From: Candidatus Poribacteria bacterium
GTDB lineage: Bacteria; Poribacteria; WGA-4E; WGA-3G
Direction: 5' to 3'
DNA: 64,000 nt
Assembly: GCA_003635315.1 (NCBI GenBank)
Contig: PYJD01000021.1
Coordinates: 1-64,000 of the forward strand
Positions 33,064 to 42,998 of the stretch are shown in pieces. The notes under the pieces were generated by a model. That model had not been told where the DNA came from, made no database searches, and worked only from the letters and a program-made list of their open reading frames with translations. Within the stretch, counting starts at the first letter, position 1, and each line of letters opens with the position of its first letter. The translations under genes and the position numbers were made by a program.

Positions 33064-33810
33064 GTGCGATTAGAAAAATTCATTGCGACTTCAGGTGTTG
33101 CTTCTCGACGTGCTGTAAAACGTTCAATACGTGAAGGACGTGTAACTGTCAATGGTACAACGGTATTCATACCGGGACATCCGATAAAGGTGCAGACAGA
33201 TACTATTGAATTCGAGGGTAAACTGGTTAAGCCATTAACACACCGAATTTATATCATGTTACACAAACCGGCTGGATACATCACCACCCGTCATGATGAA
33301 CGGGGACGTCCCACAGTAATGGATCTACTTACCGACTTACCTAAGTCTATATACCCAGTGGGTCGTTTAGATTTAAACACTGAAGGTCTTCTACTGTTTA
33401 CCAATGATGGACAATTTGCAAACCGTATGATGCATCCGAGACATGAAATAGAAAAAACCTATCTTGCATGGGTGAATGGTGTTCCAAACAACCGCTCTCT
33501 CGATCGGCTCCGTAATGGTGTTAAAATCCAAAAAGGTATAACATCTCCAGCAAAGATTAAGTTATTAGATGCGAATTTATCCACTTCAGAAACTATATCT
33601 GATAAGAGAAATAGAAACGGAAAAATATCAAAGTTAAGGATAAGTATACATGAAGGAAAAAAACGACAAGTTAGGTTAATGTTTAAGGCGGTAGGTCACA
33701 GAGTGATAAGGTTAAAAAGAACACGTGTTGGAAGTTTATCGTTAGGAAATCTTCAGCAGGGGCAGTATAGATATCTCACCCCTGCTGAAGTAAAAGACTT
33801 AACAGGCTAA
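33064..33810 (+). CDS. rRNA pseudouridine synthase, RsuA/RluB family
   Basis: GTG 33064 starts an S4 domain (MRLEKFIATSGVASRRAVKRSIREGRVTVNG, in pieces) followed by the synthase domain: YIMLHKPAGYITT, YPVGRLDLNTEGLLLFTNDG with the catalytic Asp, and EGKKRQVRLMFKAVGH. These convert specific uridines of 23S or 16S rRNA to pseudouridine; RluB, RluE, RluF and RsuA are not separable here, though the S4 domain favours RluB or RsuA. The 3' end holds a perfect 12-base-pair hairpin (33751-33790) and overlaps the convergent gene by 4 bases. Confidence 0.9.
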   Translation: MRLEKFIATSGVASRRAVKRSIREGRVTVNGTTVFIPGHPIKVQTDTIEFEGKLVKPLTHRIYIMLHKPAGYITTRHDERGRPTVMDLLTDLPKSIYPVGRLDLNTEGLLLFTNDGQFANRMMHPRHEIEKTYLAWVNGVPNNRSLDRLRNGVKIQKGITSPAKIKLLDANLSTSETISDKRNRNGKISKLRISIHEGKKRQVRLMFKAVGHRVIRLKRTRVGSLSLGNLQQGQYRYLTPAEVKDLTG

Positions 33811-34919
33811 TTATTTCCAGCAGCATCTGCTGCAGATTGCCTAATACTAATTAAGTTCTCTTCAGCCCGTTTTTTTATATTTACGTCAGATGTATGATTA
33901 ATTAGTTTCTCAAGGACTTCAATTGATGTATCGTATTTACCTACAAGTGAATAGGTTACACCAAGGTAGAGTTGGGAAACCTCATTCCGCATATTATCTG
34001 GATACTTATCTATGACCATTTGGAAGTGTGTCACAGCAATATCGAAATATCCTTGCCTTAGTTCTTCCGTACTTCTCTGTATCATGCGTGCATGACTTAA
34101 AGCGATTTCATAGTGCATGTCAGGAAGAATCCCAGAGTCATTTTTAGGATCTAACGCGAGAATCGTATCACTAATGATTAATGCCTCTCCAAATTGATTC
34201 TTGCTCAGATATACTTTGACGAATTCATAATTCAATATGATATCATCAGGCATCTTCTCTTTTATCAGAATTGCTTTCTCAAATTCATTCTGACTCAGAT
34301 AGTAAATAGCAAAATCTCGGTTAAGATCTACATCATCAGGCATCTTCTCAAGGATTGGTTCTGCTTTTTCAATTTGATAACGTTGCAGATAAAGTTTTGC
34401 CATTTCTCGATTAAGAGGTAAATCATCTGGCATATTTTCAAACTTAGCCAATTTCTCTTGGAAATCTGCTTCTAATTTTATCGCCTCTTCTATAACGGGT
34501 AGAAATTGTTTTGGTGGTGCAAAACCTTTATGATGTTTAATTAGTCCTCCATCTGGACTGACGAACAGGATTGCAGGATAACCTGTCACACCATATTTAT
34601 TTCCTGTTTGTCTATTGATTGGTTTATCATCATGTTCGGGATTTACCTTAACAGGAATGAACTTCTTTGTAAGAGCAATAATCTTAGCATCTGTAAATGT
34701 TTCGGCATCCAGCCGCTTACAGTAACCTCACCAATCCGTATAGAAGTCCATCATTATCGGCTTACCACTTTCAGCAGCTTGGGATTGTGCTTCTTCAATG
34801 GATGTTCCCCATTCCACCTTATCCTCTTCAGCATAAGCTTGAATTGAAACTAAAAGTAATAAGAGTATGCCAAATGTAGATAGTAGGATGAATTTGTTTT
34901 GTAAAACAGAATTAGACAT
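33807..34919 (-). CDS. Secreted thioredoxin-like TPR selenoprotein with in-frame UGA (Sec64)
   Basis: Two minus-strand frames, 34919-34728 and the one ending at 33807, share a frame and are separated by TGA 34728-34730. Read as selenocysteine, the active site is DFYTDW-U-GYCKRLD, where thioredoxin-fold relatives have WCGYCK: the UGA sits exactly at the nucleophilic first Cys. The full product is 370 residues: signal peptide (FILLSTFGILLLLLVSIQAYA), thioredoxin domain (about 35-160, with VTGYPAILFVSPDGG and its cis-Pro), then TPR-like repeats of about 34 residues with a recurring MPDD and LN. ATG 34919 follows AAGGAG. A SECIS-like hairpin follows the UGA. A periplasmic redox role is inferred. 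Confidence 0.88.
34691..34722 (-). promoter_or_regulatory. Bacterial SECIS-like stem-loop
   Basis: On the minus strand CGGC pairs with GCCG around the loop UGGAU (34711-34707), with an outer stem CUGUAA/UUACAG. Sixteen bases separate the UGA from the apical loop, at the short end of the bacterial range, and the second loop base is G as expected. Confidence 0.65.
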
Positions 34920-35589
34920 TAATTCTCTCCTTCTTAATAAACTGTCAGGAAAATTCCCCGACTGATGGCTAAAGAATATTAACCATTCAAAATCACCATT
35001 TCAATAAGTGCTATATATTACCATATTCTGACTTGAACTGTCTAATAAAACACTTAAAATACCAAGGTTAAAGTGTTTTGAGATTGTACTTCAGAACTTT
35101 GGCATTAGAAGTGAATCTCCGATTATGGATTCTGCACCATATAAAAAATAGGACTTTCGCAGTTTTGGTTGAATATATCCAACCGATATGACACATTGAT
35201 TAATAAAATTACATTAGATTTTAGAATTATTTTTACATACAACCTTAGAAATCCCCATTACCGGTAGATCGGTAGAAATCCGGTTCAGTTCCAAACCAAA
35301 CCTACCATGTTGGGAAAGGGGCTAAATTGAGACTTATAGTGTGGATGGCGGTTCCATCCTTTCATCCAAATATTCGCTTTCTGCGTAAGTCCTGTATAAT
35401 ATAAGCGTATAACTCCAAAATAAGATAATTGTTTACTAAAGAGAAATCAACGAATATGTAAAATATCTGTATATACATGCAACCAGAGTGGTGTAGTAAG
35501 TTCCACCATAGTCATACTTGGATTAAATGGTGAATAAAACAGTTTAGGTATTTTAGACTTACTTTCCAAGTAAATATGTAATTCCACTC
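34920..35589. other. Intergenic spacer, 670 bases
   Basis: No coding frame is supported. A short hairpin TACCGGTAGATCGGTA at 35259-35274 resembles one at 44059-44081 (14 of 16 core bases), so it may be another dispersed repeat. The promoters of the two divergent or tandem minus-strand genes are not clear. Confidence 0.35.
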
Positions 35590-36978
35590 CTACTTTCCAA
35601 CACAGAATTGTGAGAAAATACGATCCAGGATGTCCTCGGTCGTCGTTTTCCCCACAATATCACCCAAGGCATCAAGACCTATACGCAGGTCAACGGAAAC
35701 CAGATCTGGTGGCATATCATTTTCTAAACTCTCTATAACATTATCAATAGCAGTTCTTGCATGACGTAACGCATCTTGATGACGTACATTGCTAATTATA
35801 GAGGATTCACCGAGAGTGAAATCCTTACCGAGTAATTCTTCATGTATGGTAGTCTTTAGTTGTTCAACACCTTTTTCTTGAATAATGGCAGTTTGAACCA
35901 CCTTTCTATCTGGACAGTGATTAATTAAATCTTCAGGTTTGCTTACGTTATTTAGATCTATCTTATTCAAGATTAGAATAGCAGGATGTGAATTAGCTAT
36001 CTGTAATAGTTGAATATCGTCATCATTTAGGGATTCAGATGCATCAAACATCACAAGCAGAAATTCTGCTTTATTAACGACATCTCTACTTCTTTGAACA
36101 CCTTCTTTTTCAACAGGATCATCAGTATGTCGGATTCCTGCAGTATCCACAAGGTTAATCGGGATGCCGTCTATATTAATCAATTCATCAATAGTATCGC
36201 GTGTTGTCCCCGGTATATCCGTAACAATTGCTCGTGCTGTGTTAACAAGAACATTAAAAAGACTGGATTTACCAACATTCGGTTTCCCCAAGATTGCAAC
36301 ATTAATCCCGTCTTTGATAATACGACCTTCTGTTGCAGATTCCAGCAGTTCTACCAGATCAGTCTTTATTTCACGGATATTCGTCAATTGCGTCTCAATC
36401 TTCATGAAATCCAGGTCCTCTTCTGGAAAATCAATTGAAGCCTCGATTTCAGCAAGAAGTGATGCGATTCTATCACTCATCATGTTTACGCGCTCCGATA
36501 GTCTACCCTCAAGAGCTTTAATCGCAATCTTACGACTTAAATCTGTTTTAGAACTGATAAGTTCAGCGACAGCTTCCGCCTGTGCAAGGTCTAACCTACC
36601 ATTTAAGAATGCCCTTTTTGTGAATTCACCCGGTTCAGCAGTTCTTGCTCCTGCTTTTACAACTAAATCCAACACAGCAGACAACGTCACTACACCACCG
36701 TGGCAGTTAAATTCAACAATATCTTCAGTTGTATAGGTTTGGGGGGCACGCATTATACCGAGTAGTACTTCATCAATGATCTCTTCTGATGTTGACCTAT
36801 CAACTATATATCCGTGTGTAAGTGAATGAGTAGGGAGTTGTTCTGTCTGGACTTTACGGGATGGACGAAAAAGTTCACTGGCAATAGGAAGGGCAAGTGG
36901 ACCACTGACGCGTACAATACCGATGCCACCCTCCCCTTTCGGTGTTGCTATGGCAGCGATGGTATCGTCAATGTTCAT
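35590..36978 (-). CDS. mnmE: tRNA-modifying GTPase MnmE (TrmE)
   Basis: The 462-residue protein has the formyl-THF-binding N-terminal domain ([46 protein letters not shown], in pieces), a GTPase domain inserted in a helical domain with [12 protein letters not shown] (near residue 230), DTAGIRHT and LNKIDL, and the C-terminal CVGK with the essential Cys. With MnmG it modifies U34 of certain tRNAs. It ends the rnpA-yidD-yidC-jag-mnmE cluster typical of bacterial chromosomes. Confidence 0.97.
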   Translation of the reverse strand: MNIDDTIAAIATPKGEGGIGIVRVSGPLALPIASELFRPSRKVQTEQLPTHSLTHGYIVDRSTSEEIIDEVLLGIMRAPQTYTTEDIVEFNCHGGVVTLSAVLDLVVKAGARTAEPGEFTKRAFLNGRLDLAQAEAVAELISSKTDLSRKIAIKALEGRLSERVNMMSDRIASLLAEIEASIDFPEEDLDFMKIETQLTNIREIKTDLVELLESATEGRIIKDGINVAILGKPNVGKSSLFNVLVNTARAIVTDIPGTTRDTIDELINIDGIPINLVDTAGIRHTDDPVEKEGVQRSRDVVNKAEFLLVMFDASESLNDDDIQLLQIANSHPAILILNKIDLNNVSKPEDLINHCPDRKVVQTAIIQEKGVEQLKTTIHEELLGKDFTLGESSIISNVRHQDALRHARTAIDNVIESLENDMPPDLVSVDLRIGLDALGDIVGKTTTEDILDRIFSQFCVGK

Positions 36979-37035
36979 ATTCTAATCCTGTTCTATAAGG
37001 AATAATGTAGCCATAAATTGAAACAGTTTTCAGAA

Positions 37036-37662
37036 TCAATTTTCGTTCTGAATTGAAACTACAACACGACGAAAATCACCTTCACCTTGACTAAAAGTGG
37101 AAACAGTATCATCAGATTGTAGGGTAAGATGGATAACACGACGATCTTTGGCAGACATAGGTGACATGACAACATCCTGTCGAGTGCGTTTAACTTTACT
37201 TGCAATTTGATGGGCAAGTTCAGATAGGGACTCCTCGCGTCGTTCTCTATATCCTTCTGTGTCAACAAATACCTTTTTCTTTACGAGCGCATTTTTATTT
37301 ACAATACAATTGAGAATGCGTTCAATTGAGTCAAGTGTCTGTCCATGCTTACCAATAAGTAGAGCGGGAGAATCAGTAATCATTTTTAGGTGTTGACTCC
37401 CATCTATCTGTGAAGATTCGATTTCACCATCAATTCCGATTCGAGTTAGGATTTCTTTCAGGACAGATTCAGGAGTAAAACTGGTATTTTCCTTAAGAGC
37501 AACTCGAACTTTCGCTGGTTTTGCACCGAAACTAAGTATACCTTTCGTTGGTTCATTTAGTATAATGATGTTTACGGCATCCCGCGTAGCTTGTAGTTCT
37601 GATAGTGCGAGTTCAATTGCTTCTTCTACAGTTTCAGCTTCAGTTTCAATGAAATTTTGCAT
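37036..37662 (-). CDS. jag: Jag/KhpB RNA-binding protein
   Basis: The 208 residues comprise the Jag_N domain (IETEAETVEEAIELALSEL, KGILSFGAKPAKVRV), a KH domain (SPALLIGKHGQTLDSIERILN) and an R3H domain (RREESLSELAHQIA, MSAKDRRVIHLTL). KhpB binds small and messenger RNAs with KhpA and affects cell elongation in Firmicutes. It lies between yidC and mnmE, the conserved place. AAGGA precedes ATG 37662. Confidence 0.95.
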   Translation of the reverse strand: MQNFIETEAETVEEAIELALSELQATRDAVNIIILNEPTKGILSFGAKPAKVRVALKENTSFTPESVLKEILTRIGIDGEIESSQIDGSQHLKMITDSPALLIGKHGQTLDSIERILNCIVNKNALVKKKVFVDTEGYRERREESLSELAHQIASKVKRTRQDVVMSPMSAKDRRVIHLTLQSDDTVSTFSQGEGDFRRVVVSIQNEN

Positions 37663-37770
37663 ATTGTTGTATCCTTAACGTGTTGAAAACTCAGATATTC
37701 AATTCGCGAATTCCTCAATATGATCTGTCGAAGGTAAACTATACTCTTGAAAGGTAAACTCAGCAAGTAA

Positions 37771-39603
37771 TTATTTTGATGGTTTCACCTCATTTTTGGA
37801 TTCACCATCATGGAAATATCGGGTTTGTATCTGCTGTTGAGCAACGGTTAGTACATTATTACACAACCAGTATAACACAAATCCAGAAGCCCAGTTATAA
37901 AAAAGGAATACAAAAATAAGAGGCATGAATTGCATGATTTTTACTTGAGTATTACTGGTAGCAGGTGTTGCTGACATACCACCTACGAATTTCTGCTGTA
38001 ACCAAGTTGTAAGTCCATTTAATATAGGTAAGAATCGAATTGCGTCTATATCTAAGAATATTAAGGGAATTGTAAAAGGTAGTCTTATCAGAACATCTGG
38101 AGCAGAAAGATCATCAATCCAGAAGAGGAAAGGAGCACCACGGAATTCAACCGCACTTCCCAATAAAGAAAAAAGTGCCCAAAAAATAGGGAGTTGTGGT
38201 AACCATGGAATACAACCCCCTAATGGATTCACACCATTCTCTTTATAGATACGCATAGTTGCTCTATTTAGTTTTTGAGGATCATCCCGAAATTTCTCAC
38301 GTAATTCGGTTAATTGAGGCTGTAAGTCCTGCATTTTCTTCATAGAAACATGCGCTTTACGTGTAAGTGGAAAAGAGACGATCTTCACTAAAGCAGTCAA
38401 TAAGATAATTGCCACGCCATAGTTCCCAAAGAGCTTATATAATTGCCTAACAAACCAGAGCATTCCCCATGATAAGGGTCCAAAAAATCCAAAACTTATT
38501 ACTTTAGATACATTAATTGGTGTTTCTGTATCATTAGGGGCTGTAATTTGTTTCAACAGTACGTCGTCATTCGGTCCGATATATAGACGATATGTATGGG
38601 ATTCATTTTGATTAGCTTGAAGAAAGAAGGTCGGTATATTTAAGACAGCAGTTTGATCAGGTGCAGCGACAAGGGGATCAGGTGTTTGGTTTGTTATTGT
38701 TGCATCAAGTCTATAAGTCGCCTGAAGGTTAGGATCAGGAATCATTAATGCACTAAAGTATTGACTATTCAGACCTGCCCAAAGTACAGTGGCTGATGCC
38801 ACTTCAGGTTTTAATTCATGTGTAGGTTTTCCGGTCCCAATATAGGCTTTAGCTCCTTCTCTTGTGCTGCGTCTTCCCGGCTTTCCTGCCTTTTTTTCGT
38901 GAACAAGTAGATCTGCATTTATACCTCGTCCCCATCGAAGTTCATAGCCATTAACTGGTGAATTTGAACCGATTTGTATTGTTTGAGAATCAGTCGTGAC
39001 ATTCTCAAATCTTAATATCAGATCAACGATATACCCATTCGAATAAAAATTGAATATCTTATCAACTTTTAGTTGTTTTCCAATTATTGTTGTGAAGGTA
39101 AGGGTTTCTGAACCTTCTGTGTTGTGAAGTTGTATGTTATTCTTATCAGCAACCCACTTTGCACGTTGTAAATCATTCTGAAGATCAGGATTTCCAAAGC
39201 GGATTGCCAAACAGTCCAAAGCGTTTTCAGGAATCAGGTTCAGAGCAAGATTATTATTTATGATTGATCTGTCAGGAAATCGTAATTCTCCATTTTCATT
39301 TTTTTCAACTAAATCCCATCTTTTCGCTATTGCGAGTTTTTCGTTGAATGTAATATGGTATGTATTTGTGAGAACTTGAACAGTCGGATCATCAGGTTTT
39401 TCCTGTGATTCGAAGGAATCTTCAGTACTACTTATGCCATTTTCTATGTCTCCAGGTTGTATATCAGGCGTGCCGTTTGACGTAGTCTGTTCGCTTAATT
39501 CGGATTCGTTCTCCTCAGGGGTAAAACGATTACCGAATATAAGACTCCAGGCAATCATTACTACAACCATTAGAACGAGTGCAAGAATATAACGTGATCC
39601 CAT
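37771..39603 (-). CDS. yidC: Membrane protein insertase YidC
   Basis: The 610-residue protein is the long, Gram-negative type: an N-terminal TM helix (ILALVLMVVVMIAWSLIF), a periplasmic domain of about 330 residues, and the conserved insertase core with SWGMLWFVRQLYKLFGNYG, the Met-rich MKKMQDLQPQL hairpin, LPQLPIFWALF and the last TM helices (IMQFMPLIFVFLFYNWASG). It inserts and folds inner-membrane proteins alone or with SecYEG. Its cluster neighbours are yidD and jag. Confidence 0.97.
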   Translation of the reverse strand: MGSRYILALVLMVVVMIAWSLIFGNRFTPEENESELSEQTTSNGTPDIQPGDIENGISSTEDSFESQEKPDDPTVQVLTNTYHITFNEKLAIAKRWDLVEKNENGELRFPDRSIINNNLALNLIPENALDCLAIRFGNPDLQNDLQRAKWVADKNNIQLHNTEGSETLTFTTIIGKQLKVDKIFNFYSNGYIVDLILRFENVTTDSQTIQIGSNSPVNGYELRWGRGINADLLVHEKKAGKPGRRSTREGAKAYIGTGKPTHELKPEVASATVLWAGLNSQYFSALMIPDPNLQATYRLDATITNQTPDPLVAAPDQTAVLNIPTFFLQANQNESHTYRLYIGPNDDVLLKQITAPNDTETPINVSKVISFGFFGPLSWGMLWFVRQLYKLFGNYGVAIILLTALVKIVSFPLTRKAHVSMKKMQDLQPQLTELREKFRDDPQKLNRATMRIYKENGVNPLGGCIPWLPQLPIFWALFSLLGSAVEFRGAPFLFWIDDLSAPDVLIRLPFTIPLIFLDIDAIRFLPILNGLTTWLQQKFVGGMSATPATSNTQVKIMQFMPLIFVFLFYNWASGFVLYWLCNNVLTVAQQQIQTRYFHDGESKNEVKPSK

Positions 39604-39683
39604 TTACTATTATGTGCTCCTCAATTATCTATAGTGTCATACAAATATACATACACTATGATTCATTAATACTGTATTATCTT

Positions 39684-39893
39684 TTATTTAAGTGGGTCAA
39701 AACCCCCAGGATGATAAGGATGGCATTTTACCAACCGTCTTACGGTTAACCATATACCTTTTAATGTTCCATATTGTTCAAAGGCTTGTTGTGCATAATG
39801 TGAACAAGTCGGATGGAAACGACATGTTGGAGGCAGTAGTGGGGAAATAAAACGGCGATAACCGCGGATAGCGTACAGAAATAATCGCTTCAT
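39684..39893 (-). CDS. yidD: Membrane protein insertion factor YidD
   Basis: The 69-residue protein has the family signature [27 protein letters not shown], in pieces, and ends [12 protein letters not shown]. The Cys-x-x-x-x-x-x-Cys and amphipathic N-terminus are typical. It assists YidC-dependent insertion. It lies between rnpA and yidC, 138 bases after rnpA instead of overlapping it as is common. Confidence 0.95.
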   Translation of the reverse strand: MKRLFLYAIRGYRRFISPLLPPTCRFHPTCSHYAQQAFEQYGTLKGIWLTVRRLVKCHPYHPGGFDPLK

Positions 39894-40031
39894 TTTACAT
39901 AAATAGTATTCTAATGTATGTTGGGATTAAGTTTAAGCAAGCCATTAATCCGACTTACCTATAATGTAGGGAGTATATTTTTTTGACTACAAATAGTCGG
40001 TAAGTATTTGGTAAGACATGTAACTTTTTAC

Positions 40032-40379
40032 TTAAGCAACCAATATCTTAGCCTTACGGAAGAGCTTAGAGAGACTTTCGTCTACCTGCGATGCAGTAAG
40101 TTCACACGCTGCTGGTCTACCTACAACAACAATATCATAACTGGGAAGTAGATCAGATTTTAATAAACGGAACACCTCACGAATTAGCCTTTTAACTCTA
40201 TTCCTCTGGACACTTTTACCTACTTTCTTACTGACGGTAATTCCTAAACGTGCTTGACCTAACTGGGTAGCATATATATATATAACAAAATAACCATCCC
40301 AGTATTTTTTTCCGGATTTATAGACTCTCTGGAATTCCCAATGTTTTTTCAACCTATCTGGATGTGCTTGGTAAGGCAT
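40032..40379 (-). CDS. rnpA: Ribonuclease P protein component
   Basis: The 115-residue protein shows the RNR region QRNRVKRLIREVFRLL and the preceding LGITVSKKVGKSVQ, with the N-terminal HWEFQRVYKSGKK and the central strand YDIVVVGRP. It binds RNase P RNA and helps 5' processing of tRNA. The usual upstream partner rpmH (L34) is absent; an HNH nuclease gene occupies that position. Confidence 0.95.
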   Translation of the reverse strand: MPYQAHPDRLKKHWEFQRVYKSGKKYWDGYFVIYIYATQLGQARLGITVSKKVGKSVQRNRVKRLIREVFRLLKSDLLPSYDIVVVGRPAACELTASQVDESLSKLFRKAKILVA

Positions 40380-40484
40380 ACTGTTAGGCTAATTCAGATT
40401 TATACCATCCTTTCATCTGCACAATATTTTTTGGTCTCGTCATTATTAACAGACAAGAGATACAAACGATATATGTGATGCAAT

Positions 40485-40997
40485 TCAGTTTATATAGAGA
40501 TACTTTTTCCACGATGGATGGTAGCCACGAAAATGCCGATTCAGCTGCAAATACGTTAGAATTGATGGAGTTTTCGGAAAGCGTCTCAACTTGAATTGTG
40601 TTTCATGAAGCATCTGATTACCTTTTTTATTGTTGCATCGTTTACAGGCAGTCACAACATTTTCCCACGTGGTTTTTCCACCCTTCGAAAGTGGAATAAC
40701 ATGGTCAAGTGTTAACAAAGACCCCGCATATTCTTTATTGCAATACTGACACATGTGCTGGTCCCTTGCGAGTACGTTTTTACGAGAAAACTTCACTACA
40801 CTGCGCGGAACATGCACATAGTTTACCAAACGAATTACATGCGGGACTTTAACAACAGCTGATGGTGACTGTATTTCTGAATCAGACACTTCCTCAGTTT
40901 GAGCGGTTCCTTTAAAAACCATCTTCAAGGCACGTCTGAGATTGCAAACATTAATTGCTTCATAACTGGCATTTAGTACCAGAACGGTTACTTCCAC
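40485..40997 (-). CDS. HNH endonuclease family protein
   Basis: GTG 40997 (first residues VEVTVLVLNASYEAINVCN) has AGGAGG at 8 bases and is preferred over 41024. The 170 residues contain the HNH zinc fold at about 100-150: CQYCNKEY, then LTLDHVIPLSKGG with the catalytic His, ENVVTACKRCN and NKKGN. The N-terminal LNASYEAINVCNLRRAL block defines the widespread family of stand-alone chromosomal HNH proteins found in Cyanobacteria, Planctomycetes and others. Its cellular role is unknown. Confidence 0.85.
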   Translation of the reverse strand: MEVTVLVLNASYEAINVCNLRRALKMVFKGTAQTEEVSDSEIQSPSAVVKVPHVIRLVNYVHVPRSVVKFSRKNVLARDQHMCQYCNKEYAGSLLTLDHVIPLSKGGKTTWENVVTACKRCNNKKGNQMLHETQFKLRRFPKTPSILTYLQLNRHFRGYHPSWKKYLYIN

Positions 40998-41024
40998 TCG
41001 CCTGTCCTCCTGCAAGCAAGGCAT

Positions 41025-41353
41025 TCAGACTTAACCTTATACTATAATAACATATCTAACGACAAATTGCAACTAAAATGTATTCTATAGACTCCTACTC
41101 AGTTTCGATGTATGGTTGTATAAAAAGTAGACATGATGTCAAATTTTGAGTTAGGATGTAGTTATCCGTGTTCTGTAGATTAACCAAGACGAGAATAGAG
41201 TAATCTGTTAGAATAACTCAAGTACATTACCTAACAAATTAGATATGGTATAGATTTATATTCATAAAATGTTTAGTTTGATTGGTTAATAAAAAAATAA
41301 AACCTTGAATTTCAGTTATGAAATATCATTATTACGAGTAAGAAAGAAGTAGT
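41025..41353. other. Intergenic spacer between divergent genes
   Basis: The 329 bases separate the leftward HNH/rnpA cluster from the rightward sulfatase gene. They are AT-rich and hold no supported open frame. Promoters for both directions must lie here; no clear pair of boxes was identified. Confidence 0.35.
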
Positions 41354-42772
41354 ATGTCTTCATCTAACAATCGTCCTAATCTTATATATGTCTTTGCCGA
41401 CCAGCTCCGATATCAATCCTGCGGTTATGCGGGAGATAGTAAAGCATTAACACCTAATATTGACCATATTGCTACGAAAGGGGTAAATTTCTGCAATGCT
41501 GTGTCGGGTAGTCCGATGTGTGCACCTTATCGCGCATCCCTATTCACAGGTAAATATGCCAGCAGCACTGGTATGGCGATTAATGAACTACGTATGAACC
41601 CAAATCATGACTGTTTCGGACATGTTCTACAACGAAATGGGTATCGGACAAACTATATTGGAAAATGGCATCTGTGGGCAAATCAATTGGGTAAACATCA
41701 CGATTCTCAAAATTCCTATATTCCTCCTGGACCCTACAGACTCGGTTTTGATGGGGAATGGTCGGCATATAATTTTCATCATACATATTTTGACACATAT
41801 TACCATAGAGATAGTCCAGAGAAGATTACAATCGAAGGGTATGAACCTGATGGACAGACGGATTTAGCAATCGAATATCTTGAACGTGCTTCGAAAGAAG
41901 ACGATCCGTTTGCCCTTTTCTTATCTATCGGCACACCACACGATCCTTGGAATGAAAACAATGTACCCGCAGAGTATTATGATATGTTCCGTGATATTGA
42001 GTTTTCGTTACCACCCAATTATAGAGATGAAAACGATCCGTATGGTGATACATGGGCAATGATGTCCGATGCTGAACGGACTAAGATACCTGAATGGATG
42101 CGTGTCTATTATGCTATGACAACCAATCTTGATTGGAATATCGGAAGGTTAATGAAGACTGTTGAGAATCTCAGACTCAGCGATGATACGATCTTTGTCT
42201 TTACCTCTGATCATGGCGAAATGTTTGGTGCCCAAGGACGTAAAGCAAAGAACATATTCTACGAGGAATCCGTACGTATTCCGTTTCTGATTCGGTGGGA
42301 TAATCAGATATCAAATGGACATACCACTGATGTATGTCTGAATACTCCAGATATCATGCCGACTCTTCTGGCTATGATGGAACTACCAATTCCAGAAGAT
42401 GTAGAAGGTACAGACCTGAGTCCAGCAGCATTTAATCTGTCATTTGATGAACCAAATGCAGCGTTTATGCAAGGAATGGGATGTACGGCAAAATGGGAAG
42501 ACGGACATGAGTGGCGAGCGTTAAGAACAAAACAACATACATACGCTCTTCACCGTCCAGATGGATGTGAGAAACTATTTGATAATTTAACAGACCCGTT
42601 TCAGAAGAATAATCTGATTGATGAACCTTCTGCAATAACTATCCGAGATGAATTTCGTGAGATGTTAAAACAGAGAATGGAGACACTTAATGATACCTTT
42701 GAAGCATGCACATGGTATCGTGATAATTGGACAGAGGATAGGATTATATTGAGAACAGCAACCTTAGGTTAG
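41354..42772 (+). CDS. Type I sulfatase
   Basis: The 472-residue protein belongs to the alkaline-phosphatase-like sulfatases. The signature GSPMCAPYRASLFTGKY contains Cys56-x-Pro-x-Arg, where Cys is converted to formylglycine by a maturase encoded elsewhere. Other site residues lie in FADQLRY, GKWHLW, GTPHDPW and FTSDHGEMFG. No signal peptide is seen, which suggests a cytoplasmic enzyme. It would remove sulfate from a carbohydrate or other ester, in keeping with marine polysaccharide use. It stands alone. Confidence 0.92.
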   Translation: MSSSNNRPNLIYVFADQLRYQSCGYAGDSKALTPNIDHIATKGVNFCNAVSGSPMCAPYRASLFTGKYASSTGMAINELRMNPNHDCFGHVLQRNGYRTNYIGKWHLWANQLGKHHDSQNSYIPPGPYRLGFDGEWSAYNFHHTYFDTYYHRDSPEKITIEGYEPDGQTDLAIEYLERASKEDDPFALFLSIGTPHDPWNENNVPAEYYDMFRDIEFSLPPNYRDENDPYGDTWAMMSDAERTKIPEWMRVYYAMTTNLDWNIGRLMKTVENLRLSDDTIFVFTSDHGEMFGAQGRKAKNIFYEESVRIPFLIRWDNQISNGHTTDVCLNTPDIMPTLLAMMELPIPEDVEGTDLSPAAFNLSFDEPNAAFMQGMGCTAKWEDGHEWRALRTKQHTYALHRPDGCEKLFDNLTDPFQKNNLIDEPSAITIRDEFREMLKQRMETLNDTFEACTWYRDNWTEDRIILRTATLG

Positions 42773-42998
42773 GTTTTGATACCAACACAAAATGATGAAT
42801 GTGTAAACCATATAAAATAGACTTGTCGCGTCTCTAAGGTTTCAAGCAAGAGAATAGTATTTAACATACACCAATCGTCACTCTGGGTTTCCATATCTAT
42901 ACTTAGACTTAGGTGTAATATTGATAAATTGCCTATACCTTATTGTGTTTCAAATATAGCGCAATTTACTACTTAGAATTAGAAAACGAGTGTCTTAT

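Noticed and set aside
33807-34919. Treating the thioredoxin gene as a pseudogene or frameshift error
   Set aside because: Both halves are in the same frame and the single TGA falls exactly on the active-site Cys position, with a SECIS-like hairpin after it. Both halves show sound family sequence.
36164-36736. 190-residue plus-strand frame inside mnmE
   Set aside because: It is antisense to a clear mnmE gene, with Ser/Ile-rich shadow composition.
40380-40484. A short rpmH (L34) gene upstream of rnpA
   Set aside because: The only minus-strand frame here is 18 codons and lacks the basic L34 sequence.
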